A stretch of DNA of 64,000 nucleotides from Pseudomonadota bacterium. Its GTDB lineage: Bacteria > Pseudomonadota > Gammaproteobacteria > Steroidobacterales > Steroidobacteraceae. Numbering within the stretch: position 1 is the stretch's first letter; each line of letters starts with the position of its first letter. Positions 26,286-34,432 of the stretch are shown piece after piece. Under the pieces are notes generated by a model. That model was not told the DNA's origin, ran no database searches, and saw only the letters and a list, made by a program, of their open reading frames with translations. The stretch spans positions 44,924 through 108,923 of the forward strand of contig JAJZDW010000009.1 of assembly GCA_021851405.1 (NCBI GenBank), in the 5' to 3' direction. A program made the translations under genes and the position numbers.

Positions 26286-28190
26286 ATGTCCAAGTTCCGG
26301 CAGTCTCTTGCCGCCGCGCTGATGCTGCTCTGTGCCGCGACCGCCTGGGCGGTGCCGGCGCCCTACCGCAATTTCAAGGTCACCGTGTACATCCCGGTGC
26401 GGGTCGTCAAGCGCATGGCGCGGGACCCGGCCTGGATGCACTCGAGCTGGCGCACCATCGCCAGCCGGTTGCACGTCGACCAGGTCTTCATCGAGAGCTA
26501 CCGCGCCGGAGACAGCGCGACCGGCGCCGAGCTGGCGCGCGTGAAGCACTTCTTCCTCGCCCATCATGTCGCGGTGGCCGGCGGGATGGCCATGCTCGGG
26601 CCCGGCGGCAACGGCCAGTTCAACACCCTCGATTACGCGCTGGCGAAGGATCGGGCGCTGACGCGGCGGATGGCGGCGCTCACCGCACGGCACTTCAACG
26701 AGTTCGTGCTCGACGATCTGTACTTCTTCAACACCAAGAGCCCGGCGGATATCGCCGCCAAGGGCACGCTCACCTGGTCGCAGTACCGACTGAAGACCAT
26801 GGACGAGGTGTCGCGCGACCTGATTTTGAAGCCCGCCGAGGCCGCCAATCCCAAGGTGCGCGTCATCATCAAGTTCCCGAACTTCTACCCCTCGTTCCAG
26901 GGCATGGGGTTCGACCTGGTGAACGAGCCGAAGATCTTCCCGGAGATCTGGACGGGGGATGAGACCCGCTATGCGCCGAGCACCGATCAGCAGCTGCTGC
27001 CCTATGAGAGCTACGAGATCTTCCGCTACTTCGAGAACATCGCCCCGGGGCGCAACGGCGGCGGCTGGGTCGATCCGATTGCCATGCATGACCTGGACCG
27101 CTACGCCGAGCAGCTCTGGGACACCATTCTCGCCAAGGCACCGGCGATCAATCTGTTCGAGTACACGAACCTGCTGAGTACGGCCAACCCGAAAAACCGC
27201 AGCGCCTGGCAATACCTGCCGACGACCTTCAACTACTGGCAGATGCTGCGCCGGTGCTGCGGTATGCCGGGCCGACCCGGTGCGAAACGGCCGCGGCTCG
27301 CCGACGTCGTCGCCTACTCGCTGCGCAAGGTCGATCGCATCGCCGGCGCGCTCGGTCCGCCGGTTGGACTGGCCACCTATCGACCGCTCGACTCCAGCGG
27401 GGAGGACTTCCTGCCCGAGATGCTTGGCATGGTCGGGATTCCGATTGAGATGTTCCCACAATGGCCGCACGCCAAGACCGTGCTGCTCACCGAAGCCGCC
27501 CGGCACGATCCGCACATCGTTGCGAAGATCGAGGCCCACCTGCGCGCGGGGGGGCACGTCATCATCACCTCGGGCCTGCTGCGCGCGTTGCAGCATCGCG
27601 GCTTCAACCAGATCACCGACATGCACGTCACTCACCTGATCGCCGCTCCCACCCGCTACGTGGCGGGCTTCGGTTTCGGGGCTGGAGTGAGGCTCGGCAA
27701 GAGCCGCCCGATCCTCTTCCCGCTGATTCACTTCTACACCAACGAAGACTGGGCGGTGGTGCGCGGACTCGATGATCAGGGCGGCGTGCCGTTGCTGCTG
27801 ATGGATCACTACGGCAAAGGCGAGCTGTACGTGCTGGACGTGCCGGAGGAGCAGAACGACTTCTACTCCCTGCCGCCGCGCGTCCTCGATGCGCTGCGCC
27901 GCTTCCTCACCCCCGGCCTGCCGGTGCGGCTCGAGGGACCGGCCGACGTCAGTCTGTTCGAGTACGGCAACGGCACGTTCGTCGTGCAGTCCTTCCGCAA
28001 TCACCCGGTCGCCGTGCGGGTGATCGGCCGCTTCGCCCGCATCCAGCGCCTGACCAACGGGGTCGTCCTCGGCGGCGAGCCGGTCCGACGCGGCGGCCCG
28101 TTCGCTGCGCGCCCGGGAACACCGGCGCGCTTCGGGTATGAGCTGCGCATCGAGCCGCACAGCTTCATCGCCTTCCGCGAGCTGCACTGA
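26286..28190 (+). CDS. Secreted glycoside-hydrolase-like protein of unrecognised family
   Basis: A 634-residue protein with a clear signal peptide (MSKFRQSLAAALMLLCAATAWA). Residues ~25-330 look like a TIM barrel: alternating strands such as KVTVYIPVRVV, VDQVFIESYRAG, EFVLDDLYFFNT and VRVIIKFPNFYPS, with acidic residues at strand ends (FVLDDLYFF). Residues ~390-520 resemble the glutamine-amidotransferase-like domain of GH42-type enzymes (IEAHLRAGGHVIITSGLL). The C-terminus is beta-rich (~550-634). The A/B/C layout is that of GH42-like glycosidases, but I do not recognise the family or catalytic pair. Its perfect LacI-type operator supports a role in the same glycan pathway. Confidence 0.7.
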   Translation: MSKFRQSLAAALMLLCAATAWAVPAPYRNFKVTVYIPVRVVKRMARDPAWMHSSWRTIASRLHVDQVFIESYRAGDSATGAELARVKHFFLAHHVAVAGGMAMLGPGGNGQFNTLDYALAKDRALTRRMAALTARHFNEFVLDDLYFFNTKSPADIAAKGTLTWSQYRLKTMDEVSRDLILKPAEAANPKVRVIIKFPNFYPSFQGMGFDLVNEPKIFPEIWTGDETRYAPSTDQQLLPYESYEIFRYFENIAPGRNGGGWVDPIAMHDLDRYAEQLWDTILAKAPAINLFEYTNLLSTANPKNRSAWQYLPTTFNYWQMLRRCCGMPGRPGAKRPRLADVVAYSLRKVDRIAGALGPPVGLATYRPLDSSGEDFLPEMLGMVGIPIEMFPQWPHAKTVLLTEAARHDPHIVAKIEAHLRAGGHVIITSGLLRALQHRGFNQITDMHVTHLIAAPTRYVAGFGFGAGVRLGKSRPILFPLIHFYTNEDWAVVRGLDDQGGVPLLLMDHYGKGELYVLDVPEEQNDFYSLPPRVLDALRRFLTPGLPVRLEGPADVSLFEYGNGTFVVQSFRNHPVAVRVIGRFARIQRLTNGVVLGGEPVRRGGPFAARPGTPARFGYELRIEPHSFIAFRELH

Positions 28191-28205
28191 GCACGCCTCG
28201 GCGCG

Positions 28206-28228
28206 CAACGCCCCACCCCGGGGCGTTG
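28206..28228. terminator. 9-bp hairpin after the glycosidase-like gene
   Basis: CAACGCCCC and GGGGCGTTG pair perfectly around a 5-nt loop, 16 bp after the stop at 28190. No T-tract follows, so termination strength is uncertain; it may instead lie in the leader of the phosphatase gene. Confidence 0.45.
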
Positions 28229-28255
28229 CCGCCGGGGCGGTGCTACAGTAGCCCG

Positions 28256-28918
28256 ATGTCTGTGTCGCTAGTGATCTTCGATCTCGATGGCACGCTGATC
28301 GACAGCGCCGGGGATCTGGCGCATGCCGTCAACGGCATGCTGGCCGGCTACGGCTGCGCGCCGCTGGGGCTGTCCGAGGTGCGCGCGATGATCGGCGATG
28401 GCATGCGCAAACTCGTCGAGCGAGCTCTGGCGGCGCGCGGCCTTGCGGTGCACGAGGCAGCCGCTGCTGAGCGCAGCGTGTTGCAGCGCTACGGCGCCGA
28501 ACCGGTACGCGAAACGGTCCTCTATCCCGGCACGCGCGCAGCGCTTGAGCGCCTGCGTGCCGAGGCGCTCGATCTGGCGATCTGCACGAACAAGCCCGAG
28601 CACCTCACCGCTGCGATCCTCCAGGAGCTCGGCCTCCTCGACTTCTTTCGCCAGATCGTGGGCGGGGACACTCTGCCCTACCGAAAACCCGACGGGCGGG
28701 TGCTGCGGGACATGCTCGCGCATTTCTCGGCCGCGCCGGTCGACGCTCTGATGGTTGGGGACAGCGAGGTGGACGCAGCCGCGGCGGCCGATGCCGGCGT
28801 GCCGCTCGTCCTGATGCGCAACGGCTATCGGCGCGGCCCCATCGAGCACATCGCCCATCTGGCCGCCCTCGACAGCCTGCAGGAACTGCCCGGTCTGATC
28901 GGCTCGCTGGCGCGCTGA
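28256..28918 (+). CDS. gph: Phosphoglycolate phosphatase (HAD superfamily)
   Basis: A 220-residue HAD hydrolase starting at the ATG at 28256. Motif I is FDLDGTLIDSAGDLAHAVN with nucleophile and acid/base Asp; motif II lies around ICTNKP, the lysine is in YRKPDGRVL, and motif IV is MVGDSEVDAAAAADAG. The D-L-A-H-A-V-N cap start and overall length are typical of Gph, which removes 2-phosphoglycolate formed in DNA repair or oxygenase side reactions. Other small HAD phosphatases cannot be fully excluded. Confidence 0.85.
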   Translation: MSVSLVIFDLDGTLIDSAGDLAHAVNGMLAGYGCAPLGLSEVRAMIGDGMRKLVERALAARGLAVHEAAAAERSVLQRYGAEPVRETVLYPGTRAALERLRAEALDLAICTNKPEHLTAAILQELGLLDFFRQIVGGDTLPYRKPDGRVLRDMLAHFSAAPVDALMVGDSEVDAAAAADAGVPLVLMRNGYRRGPIEHIAHLAALDSLQELPGLIGSLAR

Positions 28919-28939
28919 CGGGCGCCGGTCCGCGAGCGC

Positions 28940-29701
28940 TCAGTCGAGCGTGCCGAAGAACACCAGCGTTTTGTAGGGAAACACGACTCGGCCGTCACGC
29001 TGATGCCGCTCGAACACCTCGCGCAGACCGGCGATCAGCGGCGCATGGTCCGGATGTCCGGGCTCGGGCACGTAGGAGGAGGACATGGCCCGACCCTTCA
29101 GCCCGTCGAAATCGAACACCTGCTGATTGGCGAAGATCCGGCACTCGGGCTCACGGCCGAAGAAGCGCAGCATGGTCGGCCCGTAGGCCCGCAGGCTGCG
29201 CACCTGGTCGTACTCCGGCGCATAGCGGCGCAGCAGCGCCTCGTAGTCGGCCTGCAGCGGCGCCGGGTCGTCGGTGCGCTCGTTCCACAACAGCGCCACC
29301 TGCCCGCCCTCGACCAGAATGCGCAGCGCCTCGTGCCGCGTCTTCTCCGGATCGAACCAGTGGAAGGCCTGTCCGGCGGTGAACCACTCGACGCTCTGTG
29401 CGGCGAGAGCGGTCGCCTCGGCGGTACCCGCCACGCTGGTGAATCCCGCCCGGCCGCCGAGCCATTGCTCGGCCGCCTCGCGCATGTCGCGATTCGGCTC
29501 GACCGCCCAGACCCTCAGTCCCGCCTCGAGCAGCTGTGCGGTGAGGATCCCGGTGCCCGAACCGACATCCGCGACCCGACTCCCCGGCGCCAGTCCGCGC
29601 GCCTCGCGCAAGAACTGCAACGCCTGGTGCGGATACTGCGGTCGATACTTCACGTAATCGGCGACGCGGCTGGAAAAGCGCTGAGTGGAGTCGGCGGTCA
29701 T
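28940..29701 (-). CDS. Class I SAM-dependent methyltransferase
   Basis: A 253-residue protein of the UbiE/Methyltransf_11 group. SRVADVGSGTGILTAQLLEAG is SAM-binding motif I and VWAVEPNRDMREAAEQWL motif II, with the VEWFTAGQAFHWFDPEKT segment after it. It begins FSSRVADYVKYRPQYP, a signature of small-molecule methyltransferases related to yeast trans-aconitate methyltransferase-like proteins. The substrate is unknown. A group II intron ends about 35 bp upstream in the same orientation, so it lies in this gene's 5' region. Confidence 0.87.
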   Translation of the reverse strand: MTADSTQRFSSRVADYVKYRPQYPHQALQFLREARGLAPGSRVADVGSGTGILTAQLLEAGLRVWAVEPNRDMREAAEQWLGGRAGFTSVAGTAEATALAAQSVEWFTAGQAFHWFDPEKTRHEALRILVEGGQVALLWNERTDDPAPLQADYEALLRRYAPEYDQVRSLRAYGPTMLRFFGREPECRIFANQQVFDFDGLKGRAMSSSYVPEPGHPDHAPLIAGLREVFERHQRDGRVVFPYKTLVFFGTLD

Positions 29702-29734
29702 GGGTAAACTTTGCTCTCCTATACGACTCGATGA

Positions 29735-30487
29735 GGGTAGAGCAGATCAAGGCCCCCGTTCAAACCGTGCGTGCGGATTTTCCGCACACGGCTTACCGGT
29801 GACCCGTCAGCCCCAGCATGACGCGGCCTCCGTCCAGGAGGTTTCCCCTGGCCAGAAATCGTCCCGCGCAGGCGATAATGGCCCAGATGCTCGAAGTACT
29901 CGCGCGGCGAGCCGCCGGAGTCATGAGAGCCGGTCTTGCCGGTCATTCTCTCGCGCTGACCCGCTCCGCCCGCTCGATCACCGCAGGGACCCTTCCCTCC
30001 TGCCGGGGTGTTCTTCACGGCATTCGTTCCCCTGGCTCTCCCCAAGGTCTGCGGTACGACTATCCCCTCGGACTCCCGCTCAACAGCACTCGATTTCGCC
30101 TTCGGCCGATATGAGCCACTTCGCCCTGACTCAGACGGTGCAGACGGGTCTCTCGTGTTCCGCACTTCCCCTGTCGCACGTGCTGCGCCCAATACCCTGC
30201 CAGAGCCAGCCACGGGCTTCGGTGCTCCCGTGTCCAGTATTGCCTTCGCCGTGACATGCGCGGCTCGGCCTCCGGTTTGTAAATCTATCGAGGCGGCAGG
30301 CTTCACTTGATGTTGCGGCCCGTCTGATCGCTCCCCGCTGTACGGCTCTCGCCGCTGCGCAGGCTTGTGATGCCCCGCTCGGGCATGCGGGTCTCCCCTC
30401 ATACCGGGGGCCTGCTCCTCGGCGCACCGATGCTTACCGAGGTGGGACTTGCACCCACTGAGAAAGCGCAGCGTGCAGTGGACACAC
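29735..30487 (-). mobile_element. Group II intron without a reverse-transcriptase ORF
   Basis: On the minus strand the element starts GTGTGTCC at 30487, matching the GUGYG 5' end of group II introns. It continues with the domain-I hallmark GGGTGCAAGTCCC (near 30456). It ends with a canonical domain V (29762-29794) and a CTCTACCC-like 3' end near 29736. It is only ~750 nt, and domain IV holds no reverse transcriptase or maturase, normally 1.2-1.8 kb. The long minus-strand frame through it (29719-30510) has no protein signature. Domain VI looks unusually short, and the exact 3' boundary is uncertain by a few bases. It would need a maturase in trans, or it is a relic. Confidence 0.72.
29762..29794 (-). 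ncRNA. Group II intron domain V (catalytic hairpin)
   Basis: The minus strand begins AAGCCGTGTGCGG, has a GAAA-type tetraloop, and closes CCGCACGCACGGTTT. It contains the invariant AGC catalytic triad, the two-part stem and the terminal CGGTT of domain V. Conservation of this element suggests the ribozyme core is, or recently was, functional. Confidence 0.78.
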
Positions 30488-30631
30488 TCGCCCCATATGC
30501 CAAGGCTCATCTGCCCATCACGTCACGACGCACCCTGGAGCCATTATAGGGTTGCCCCCCCTGCCGGGCGGATGCGATTCCGAGGCACGGCGCGGCGCCT
30601 CGAGGGGCGGCCGGAGGAATCCTCCACGTGG

Positions 30632-30873
30632 TTCACACTCGGTTCAGGGCAATCATGCGAGACTTCCCGCCGCACCGGTGCTGAGCGTGGCTCCCGGACG
30701 GCGCAAGATTCCCCCCGTGCGCCAGCCTTTATTGAGCCTCGTCCCGGATTCGAGCCACCTCGCCCGGTGCGCCTTCCCTCCCGCGAATACCCGCCGTCAC
30801 GCACGCGTGCCCCGCTGCGCATTTCGGCCGCATCGACGTGGTCGGATCCCACCCACGAGCCCGTTTTCCCTGA
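30632..30873. repeat. Diverged copy 0 of a 242-bp tandem repeat
   Basis: It begins TTCACACTCGGTTCAG and shares with the next copies the blocks CTCCCGGACGGCGCAA and a CGTCCCGGATT-like core at equal spacing. It has the same 242-bp length but is much more diverged, especially in its second half, and lacks the perfect 7-bp hairpin. The 144 bp between the intron 5' end and this unit hold no gene. Confidence 0.65.
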
Positions 30874-31115
30874 TTCACGCTGAGTTCAGCGCACCGCTGC
30901 GACACTGACTGTGCACCGGAGCCGCGTGCGGCTCCCGGACGGCGCAACGCTCCCCCTCGTGCGCCACAGTGTTTGGACTCGTCCTGGATTTGAGTCGCTG
31001 GCTCCGGTGCTTTCTTCCCCCCCACCATACAACGACCGAGCGGTCACGGCCGCGACTCGGCGCCCGTGACACGGCCCAGGAACCCCCGTCCCTGGGCGCA
31101 CACCGCCTCGGCGGA
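30874..31115. repeat. Copy 1 of the 242-bp tandem repeat
   Basis: It starts TTCACGCTGAGTTCAGCG and is nearly identical to copy 2. It contains a perfect hairpin GGAGCCG-CGTG-CGGCTCC at 30918-30935 and a second inverted repeat GTCACGG...CCGTGAC. Frames through it on both strands look translated only because GC bias removes stops, and the peptides have no family signature. I treat it as non-coding. Confidence 0.85.
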
Positions 31116-31359
31116 TTCACGCTCAGTTCAGCGCACCGCTGCGACACTGACTGTGCACCGGAGCCGCGTGCGGCTCCCGGACGGCGCAACTCCCCCCCCT
31201 CGTGCGCCACAGTGTTTGGACTCGTCCTGGATTTGAGTCGCTGGCTCCGGTGCTTTCTCCCCACCCACCGTACAACGACCGAGCGGTCACGGCCGCAACT
31301 CGGCGCCCGTGACACGGCCCAAGGAGCCCCCGTCCCTGGGCGCACACCGCCTCGGCGGA
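31116..31359. repeat. Copy 2 of the 242-bp tandem repeat
   Basis: 244 bp, nearly identical to copy 1, with small length changes in a poly-C tract near 31190-31200. It keeps both hairpins, the first at 31160-31177. The C-tract length change shifts any reading frame relative to copy 1, which argues against protein coding. Confidence 0.85.
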
Positions 31360-31508
31360 TTCACGCTCAGTTCAGCGCACCACTGCGACACTGACTGTGC
31401 ACCGGAACCGAGTGCGGTTCCCAGGACGGCGCAAATTCCCCCCCGCGCCACAATTTTCAGACTCGTCCTGGATTTGGGTCGCCCCGACCGGTGCATTCTC
31501 TCCCCCAA
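31360..31508. repeat. Partial copy 3 of the tandem repeat
   Basis: About the first 60 percent of a unit, ending just before the lipoprotein terminator. The first hairpin is GGAACCG-AGTG-CGGTTCC (31404-31421). Relative to copies 1 and 2, a G-C pair has become A-T on both sides, a compensatory change that preserves the stem. Insertions also shift the frame. Confidence 0.8.
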
Positions 31509-31512
31509 ATGC

Positions 31513-31541
31513 AAACGGGGTTCGCCACTGGCGAACCCCGT
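31513..31541 (-). terminator. Rho-independent terminator of the lipoprotein gene
   Basis: A perfect 12-bp stem (31515-31526 with 31530-31541) with a 3-nt loop lies 42 bp after the lipoprotein stop. On the minus strand it is followed by TTTGCATTTGG. It also insulates the gene from the repeat array. Confidence 0.75.
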
Positions 31542-31582
31542 CTGCTTCTCATGGCATCGGCAGCCCGCAAGCGGGCCGCAGA

Positions 31583-32287
31583 TTATTCGCCGACGGCCTG
31601 CGGTGCGAAGTTCACCGTGGTCGTCCAGGTCGGCACCTGGGTTGAGTCCGTGGTAATCACGAGCTTCACGGTGGCCTTACGCTCGCGCGTGGCCAGCACG
31701 ACACCCGTCTGCGTGTCGCAGGAGGCCGCAATCGGGAAGGTGCTGACGATGTGCACCGCCTTGGCCGCGAGCACATCGGCACGGCTCGCGCTCGCCGGCT
31801 CGATCTTAGCGCCGGTGATGTTCGTGTTCTGCGCCGTCGCGAACTCGTAGTTCACCGCCCCCTCCCACAGGCCGCGCTTCGGCGCGCCCGAGGTGCTGAT
31901 GACCGCATCCTTGGTGAGCGGCGGCTGGCTCAGCTGGACCTCAATGGGCTGCGCCGGGAACAGCTTCTGGCGAGTGGCCATGCCCTGCAGGCGCCAGACC
32001 GCCAGATACTGCACCGGGAAGCTGCTCTTGCAACGCACCGGGTACATGGTGCGGAAGTGGGTCCCCGTGCCGTCCGAGTGCAGCGGCACCTTGCCGCCAC
32101 CACCGACCTGGAACAGATAAATCGGTTGGCTGACCAGACCGCCGGACTTCACCGTCGCCGAGATCGGATACATGCCGATGTCCGGGTTGGCCTGAATCTG
32201 CGTCGGCGTCTGGTTTTGCACCTTGACGCCACAGCCCGCCAACGCCAGCGCTGCCACACCGATTGAAAAACGAGCTACCTGACGCAT
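31583..32287 (-). CDS. Uncharacterised lipoprotein
   Basis: A 234-residue protein. The ATG at 32287 with GGAGG seven bases upstream gives MRQVARFSIGVAALALAGCGVKVQ, a lipoprotein signal peptide with lipobox ALAGC. The mature part is beta-rich, with GGGGKVPLH, two further cysteines likely to form a disulphide (PVRCKSSF and AASCDTQTG) and an Ile/Thr/Val-rich C-terminus. I recognise no family. It is monocistronic, with its own terminator and a 178-bp upstream region. Probably anchored in the outer or inner membrane facing the periplasm. Confidence 0.8.
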   Translation of the reverse strand: MRQVARFSIGVAALALAGCGVKVQNQTPTQIQANPDIGMYPISATVKSGGLVSQPIYLFQVGGGGKVPLHSDGTGTHFRTMYPVRCKSSFPVQYLAVWRLQGMATRQKLFPAQPIEVQLSQPPLTKDAVISTSGAPKRGLWEGAVNYEFATAQNTNITGAKIEPASASRADVLAAKAVHIVSTFPIAASCDTQTGVVLATRERKATVKLVITTDSTQVPTWTTTVNFAPQAVGE

Positions 32288-32401
32288 GCCGCCTCCCTCC
32301 GAGACGCGATTTCGAAAACGAAAAAGCTTTGATGCCGATTTGCGAGTGTGACAACTAATTGTGACACTGACAAGAGTCCAGAGCGAGAACGGAGCCACAG
32401 C

Positions 32402-32447
32402 CGCAAAATAAAGGGCCGGGTCCCGCGCCAAACGCAGGACCCGGCCC
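32402..32447 (-). terminator. Rho-independent terminator of the small DNA-binding protein gene
   Basis: A perfect 11-bp GC-rich stem (32413-32423 with 32437-32447) is followed on the minus strand by TTTATTTT, a textbook intrinsic terminator. It lies 19 bp after the gene's stop. Confidence 0.85.
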
Positions 32448-32465
32448 GGGTGCGACAGGCGACGC

Positions 32466-32669
32466 TTATTTCTTCTTGCGTGCGCCGGCCCGCTTGGCCG
32501 CCCGGAAGGAAATTCCAGCGCGCATGGCCTTCTGCTGCACCGCGGCCGGAGTACGGCCGAGCTTCTTCGCCACTTCGGTCGTCGGAGTGCCCGCCTTCGC
32601 GAGCGCCTTCAAAGTCTTCAGTTCACTGGCGCTCCAGGACGCGCCATCGTTCGGGGGACGTTTCGCCAT
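32466..32669 (-). CDS. Small basic SANT/Myb-like DNA-binding protein
   Basis: A 67-residue protein. The ATG at 32669 (GGGAG upstream) gives MAKRPPNDGASWSASELKTL. The sequence then forms a helix-turn-helix of the Myb/SANT or GcrA-like kind (LKALAKAGTPTTEVAKKLGRTPAAVQQKAMRAGI), ending in a lysine-rich tail KRAGARKKK. Similar tiny proteins are common in Proteobacteria but poorly studied; they may be nucleoid-associated or local regulators. Strong dedicated terminator downstream suggests abundant expression. Function unproven. Confidence 0.8.
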   Translation of the reverse strand: MAKRPPNDGASWSASELKTLKALAKAGTPTTEVAKKLGRTPAAVQQKAMRAGISFRAAKRAGARKKK

Positions 32670-32824
32670 TATAGACTCCCAAATACACCCAACTACAGGG
32701 TTTCGGGGCCGGATCATACACGTATTTTAACGCCCGTCCAACTTCTTTCAGCCAACGTGTTGTAGGAACTGCACGGCGTGTTCCACGAAAGTGACAGGTC
32801 AGAATGGCGGGTCATGCCCGAGTT

Positions 32825-32858
32825 GTCGGCCGCCTCCGATGCAACGGAGGCGGCCGAC
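32825..32858 (-). terminator. Terminator-like hairpin after ahcY
   Basis: A perfect 14-bp stem (32825-32838 with 32845-32858) with a 6-nt loop ends 7 bp from the ahcY stop. There is no T-tract, but stem strength and position make it the likely end of the methyl-cycle transcript. Confidence 0.65.
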
Positions 32859-32865
32859 ACCGCAA

Positions 32866-34287
32866 TCAGTAGCGGTATTGGTCAGACTTGTAGGGACCGG
32901 CTCGATCAACGCTGATGTAACGCGCCTGCTCATCGCTGAGCTCGGTCAGCTCGGCGTTGAACTTGCTCAGCTGCAGCCGCGCGACCTTCTCATCGAGCCG
33001 CTTCGGCAGGACGTACACGCCCACCGGATATTTCTCCGGATTGCAATACAGCTCGATCTGTGCCAGCGTTTGATTCGCGAAGCTCGAGCTCATCACGTAG
33101 CTCGGGTGACCGGTGGCGCAGCCGAGGTTCACCAGGCGACCCTCGGCGAGCAGGATGACGCGGCGCCCATGCGGGAAAATGACGTGATCGACCTGGGGCT
33201 TGATGTTCTCCCAGGTGTAGCGGCGCAGGCTCGCCACATCGATCTCATTGTCGAAGTGCCCGATGTTGCACACGATCGCGTTGTGCTTCATGCGCACCAT
33301 GTGATCGTGCTTGATCACATGCAGATTGCCAGTGGCAGTGACGAACATGTCGGCCTTGTCGGCCGCATACTCCATGGTCACCACCCGGAAGCCCTCCATC
33401 GCCGCCTGCAGCGCGCAGATCGGGTCGATTTCCGTCACCCAGACCTGGGCGGCAAGTGCCCGCAGCGCCTGGGCGCAACCCTTGCCCACATCACCGTAGC
33501 CGCACACCACGGCGATCTTGCCCGCCACCATCACGTCCGTGGCGCGCTTGATGCCATCCACCAGCGATTCACGGCAGCCGTACAGGTTGTCGAACTTGCT
33601 CTTGGTCACCGAGTCATTGACGTTGATGGCCGGGAACGCGAGCCGTCCCTCTTTGGCCATCTGGTAGAGCCGGTGCACCCCGGTGGTGGTCTCCTCGGTC
33701 ACGCCGCGGATGTGTCCGATGCGCGTGGAGTACCACTTGGGATGCTGGGCGAGCTTGGCGCGGATCGCCGCGAACAGCGCCGTCTCCTCCTCGCTGCTCG
33801 GATGGGCGATCACGGCCAGATCCGCCTCGGCGCGTACGCCAAGATGCATCAGCAGCGTCGCATCCCCACCGTCGTCGAGGATCATGTTCGTGTAGTGACT
33901 GCCCTGCCACTCGAAGATGCGGTGCGTGTAGTCCCAGTATTCCTCCAGCGTCTCGCCCTTGAAGGCGAACACCGGAGTGCCGCGCACGGCGATTGCCGCA
34001 GCCGCGTGATCTTGCGTCGAGTAGATGTTGCAGGAGGCCCAGCGCACCTGCGCACCGAGCGCCTGCAGCGTCTCGATCAGCACTGCGGTCTGGATCGTCA
34101 TGTGCAACGAGCCGCTGATGCGCGCCCCGGCGAGCGGCTGGGCGGCGGCATATTCCTCGCGGATCGCCATCAGACCCGGCATTTCCGTCTCAGCGATCAG
34201 GATTTCCTTGCGGCCCCAGTCCGCAAGTGACAGGTCGGCGACTTTGCAGTCCGCGGGCTGAGCGCCCGATTTGAGGTTGGCGTTCAT
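32866..34287 (-). CDS. ahcY: Adenosylhomocysteinase
   Basis: A 473-residue protein starting at the ATG at 34287 (TTGGAG upstream); the open frame extends back to 34431 through the riboswitch and is not used. It hydrolyses S-adenosylhomocysteine to adenosine and homocysteine. The substrate-site segments [23 protein letters not shown] and [21 protein letters not shown] are present, as are the NAD-binding [15 protein letters not shown] and the C-terminal KSDQYRY tail that closes the partner's cofactor site. It lies downstream of metK and adenosine kinase and is controlled by an SAH riboswitch. Confidence 0.97.
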   Translation of the reverse strand: MNANLKSGAQPADCKVADLSLADWGRKEILIAETEMPGLMAIREEYAAAQPLAGARISGSLHMTIQTAVLIETLQALGAQVRWASCNIYSTQDHAAAAIAVRGTPVFAFKGETLEEYWDYTHRIFEWQGSHYTNMILDDGGDATLLMHLGVRAEADLAVIAHPSSEEETALFAAIRAKLAQHPKWYSTRIGHIRGVTEETTTGVHRLYQMAKEGRLAFPAINVNDSVTKSKFDNLYGCRESLVDGIKRATDVMVAGKIAVVCGYGDVGKGCAQALRALAAQVWVTEIDPICALQAAMEGFRVVTMEYAADKADMFVTATGNLHVIKHDHMVRMKHNAIVCNIGHFDNEIDVASLRRYTWENIKPQVDHVIFPHGRRVILLAEGRLVNLGCATGHPSYVMSSSFANQTLAQIELYCNPEKYPVGVYVLPKRLDEKVARLQLSKFNAELTELSDEQARYISVDRAGPYKSDQYRY

Positions 34288-34311
34288 GTTAATTGCTCCA
34301 ATGAGTTCATT

Positions 34312-34400
34312 GAGCGCCGTGTGACACACAGTCGCGCTTCTCGAGCCTGGCAGGTGGCAGCCGAAGAAGGGCCGCCGGCCCGTCGCAACGCTCCTCGAGT
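34312..34400 (-). ncRNA. SAH (S-adenosylhomocysteine) riboswitch
   Basis: On the minus strand CGAGGAGCGTTGCGAC (34397-34382) is followed by GCCAGGCTCGAG (34351-34340) and ACGGCGCTCA (34320-34311). These are the three conserved blocks of the SAH riboswitch. CTCGAG/CTCGAG pairing forms P1, and GAGCG pairs with CGCTC as the pseudoknot. It ends about 25 nt before the ahcY start. The class turns ahcY on when SAH accumulates. Position and consensus both fit. Confidence 0.88.
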
Positions 34401-34432
34401 AGCGCCGTGCCGCCGCACTGTGCGACGACAAT

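Noticed and set aside
29719..30510. A 263-residue minus-strand open frame
   Set aside because: It coincides with the group II intron, including domain V, and has no protein-family signature. The openness is explained by GC bias.
30729..30800. tRNA-like T-arm (minus-strand GGCTCGAATCC) in repeat copy 0
   Set aside because: No 5-bp arm around the loop, no acceptor stem or anticodon arm at the right spacing, and the block is part of the repeat consensus.
30875..31345. Repetitive minus-strand open frame in the tandem repeats
   Set aside because: C-tract length differences shift the frame between copies and hairpin covariation points to nucleic-acid-level selection. The peptide shows no domain.
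30632..31508. CRISPR array
   Set aside because: Units of 242-244 bp are repeated almost whole, with no short repeats separated by unique spacers, and there are no cas genes nearby.
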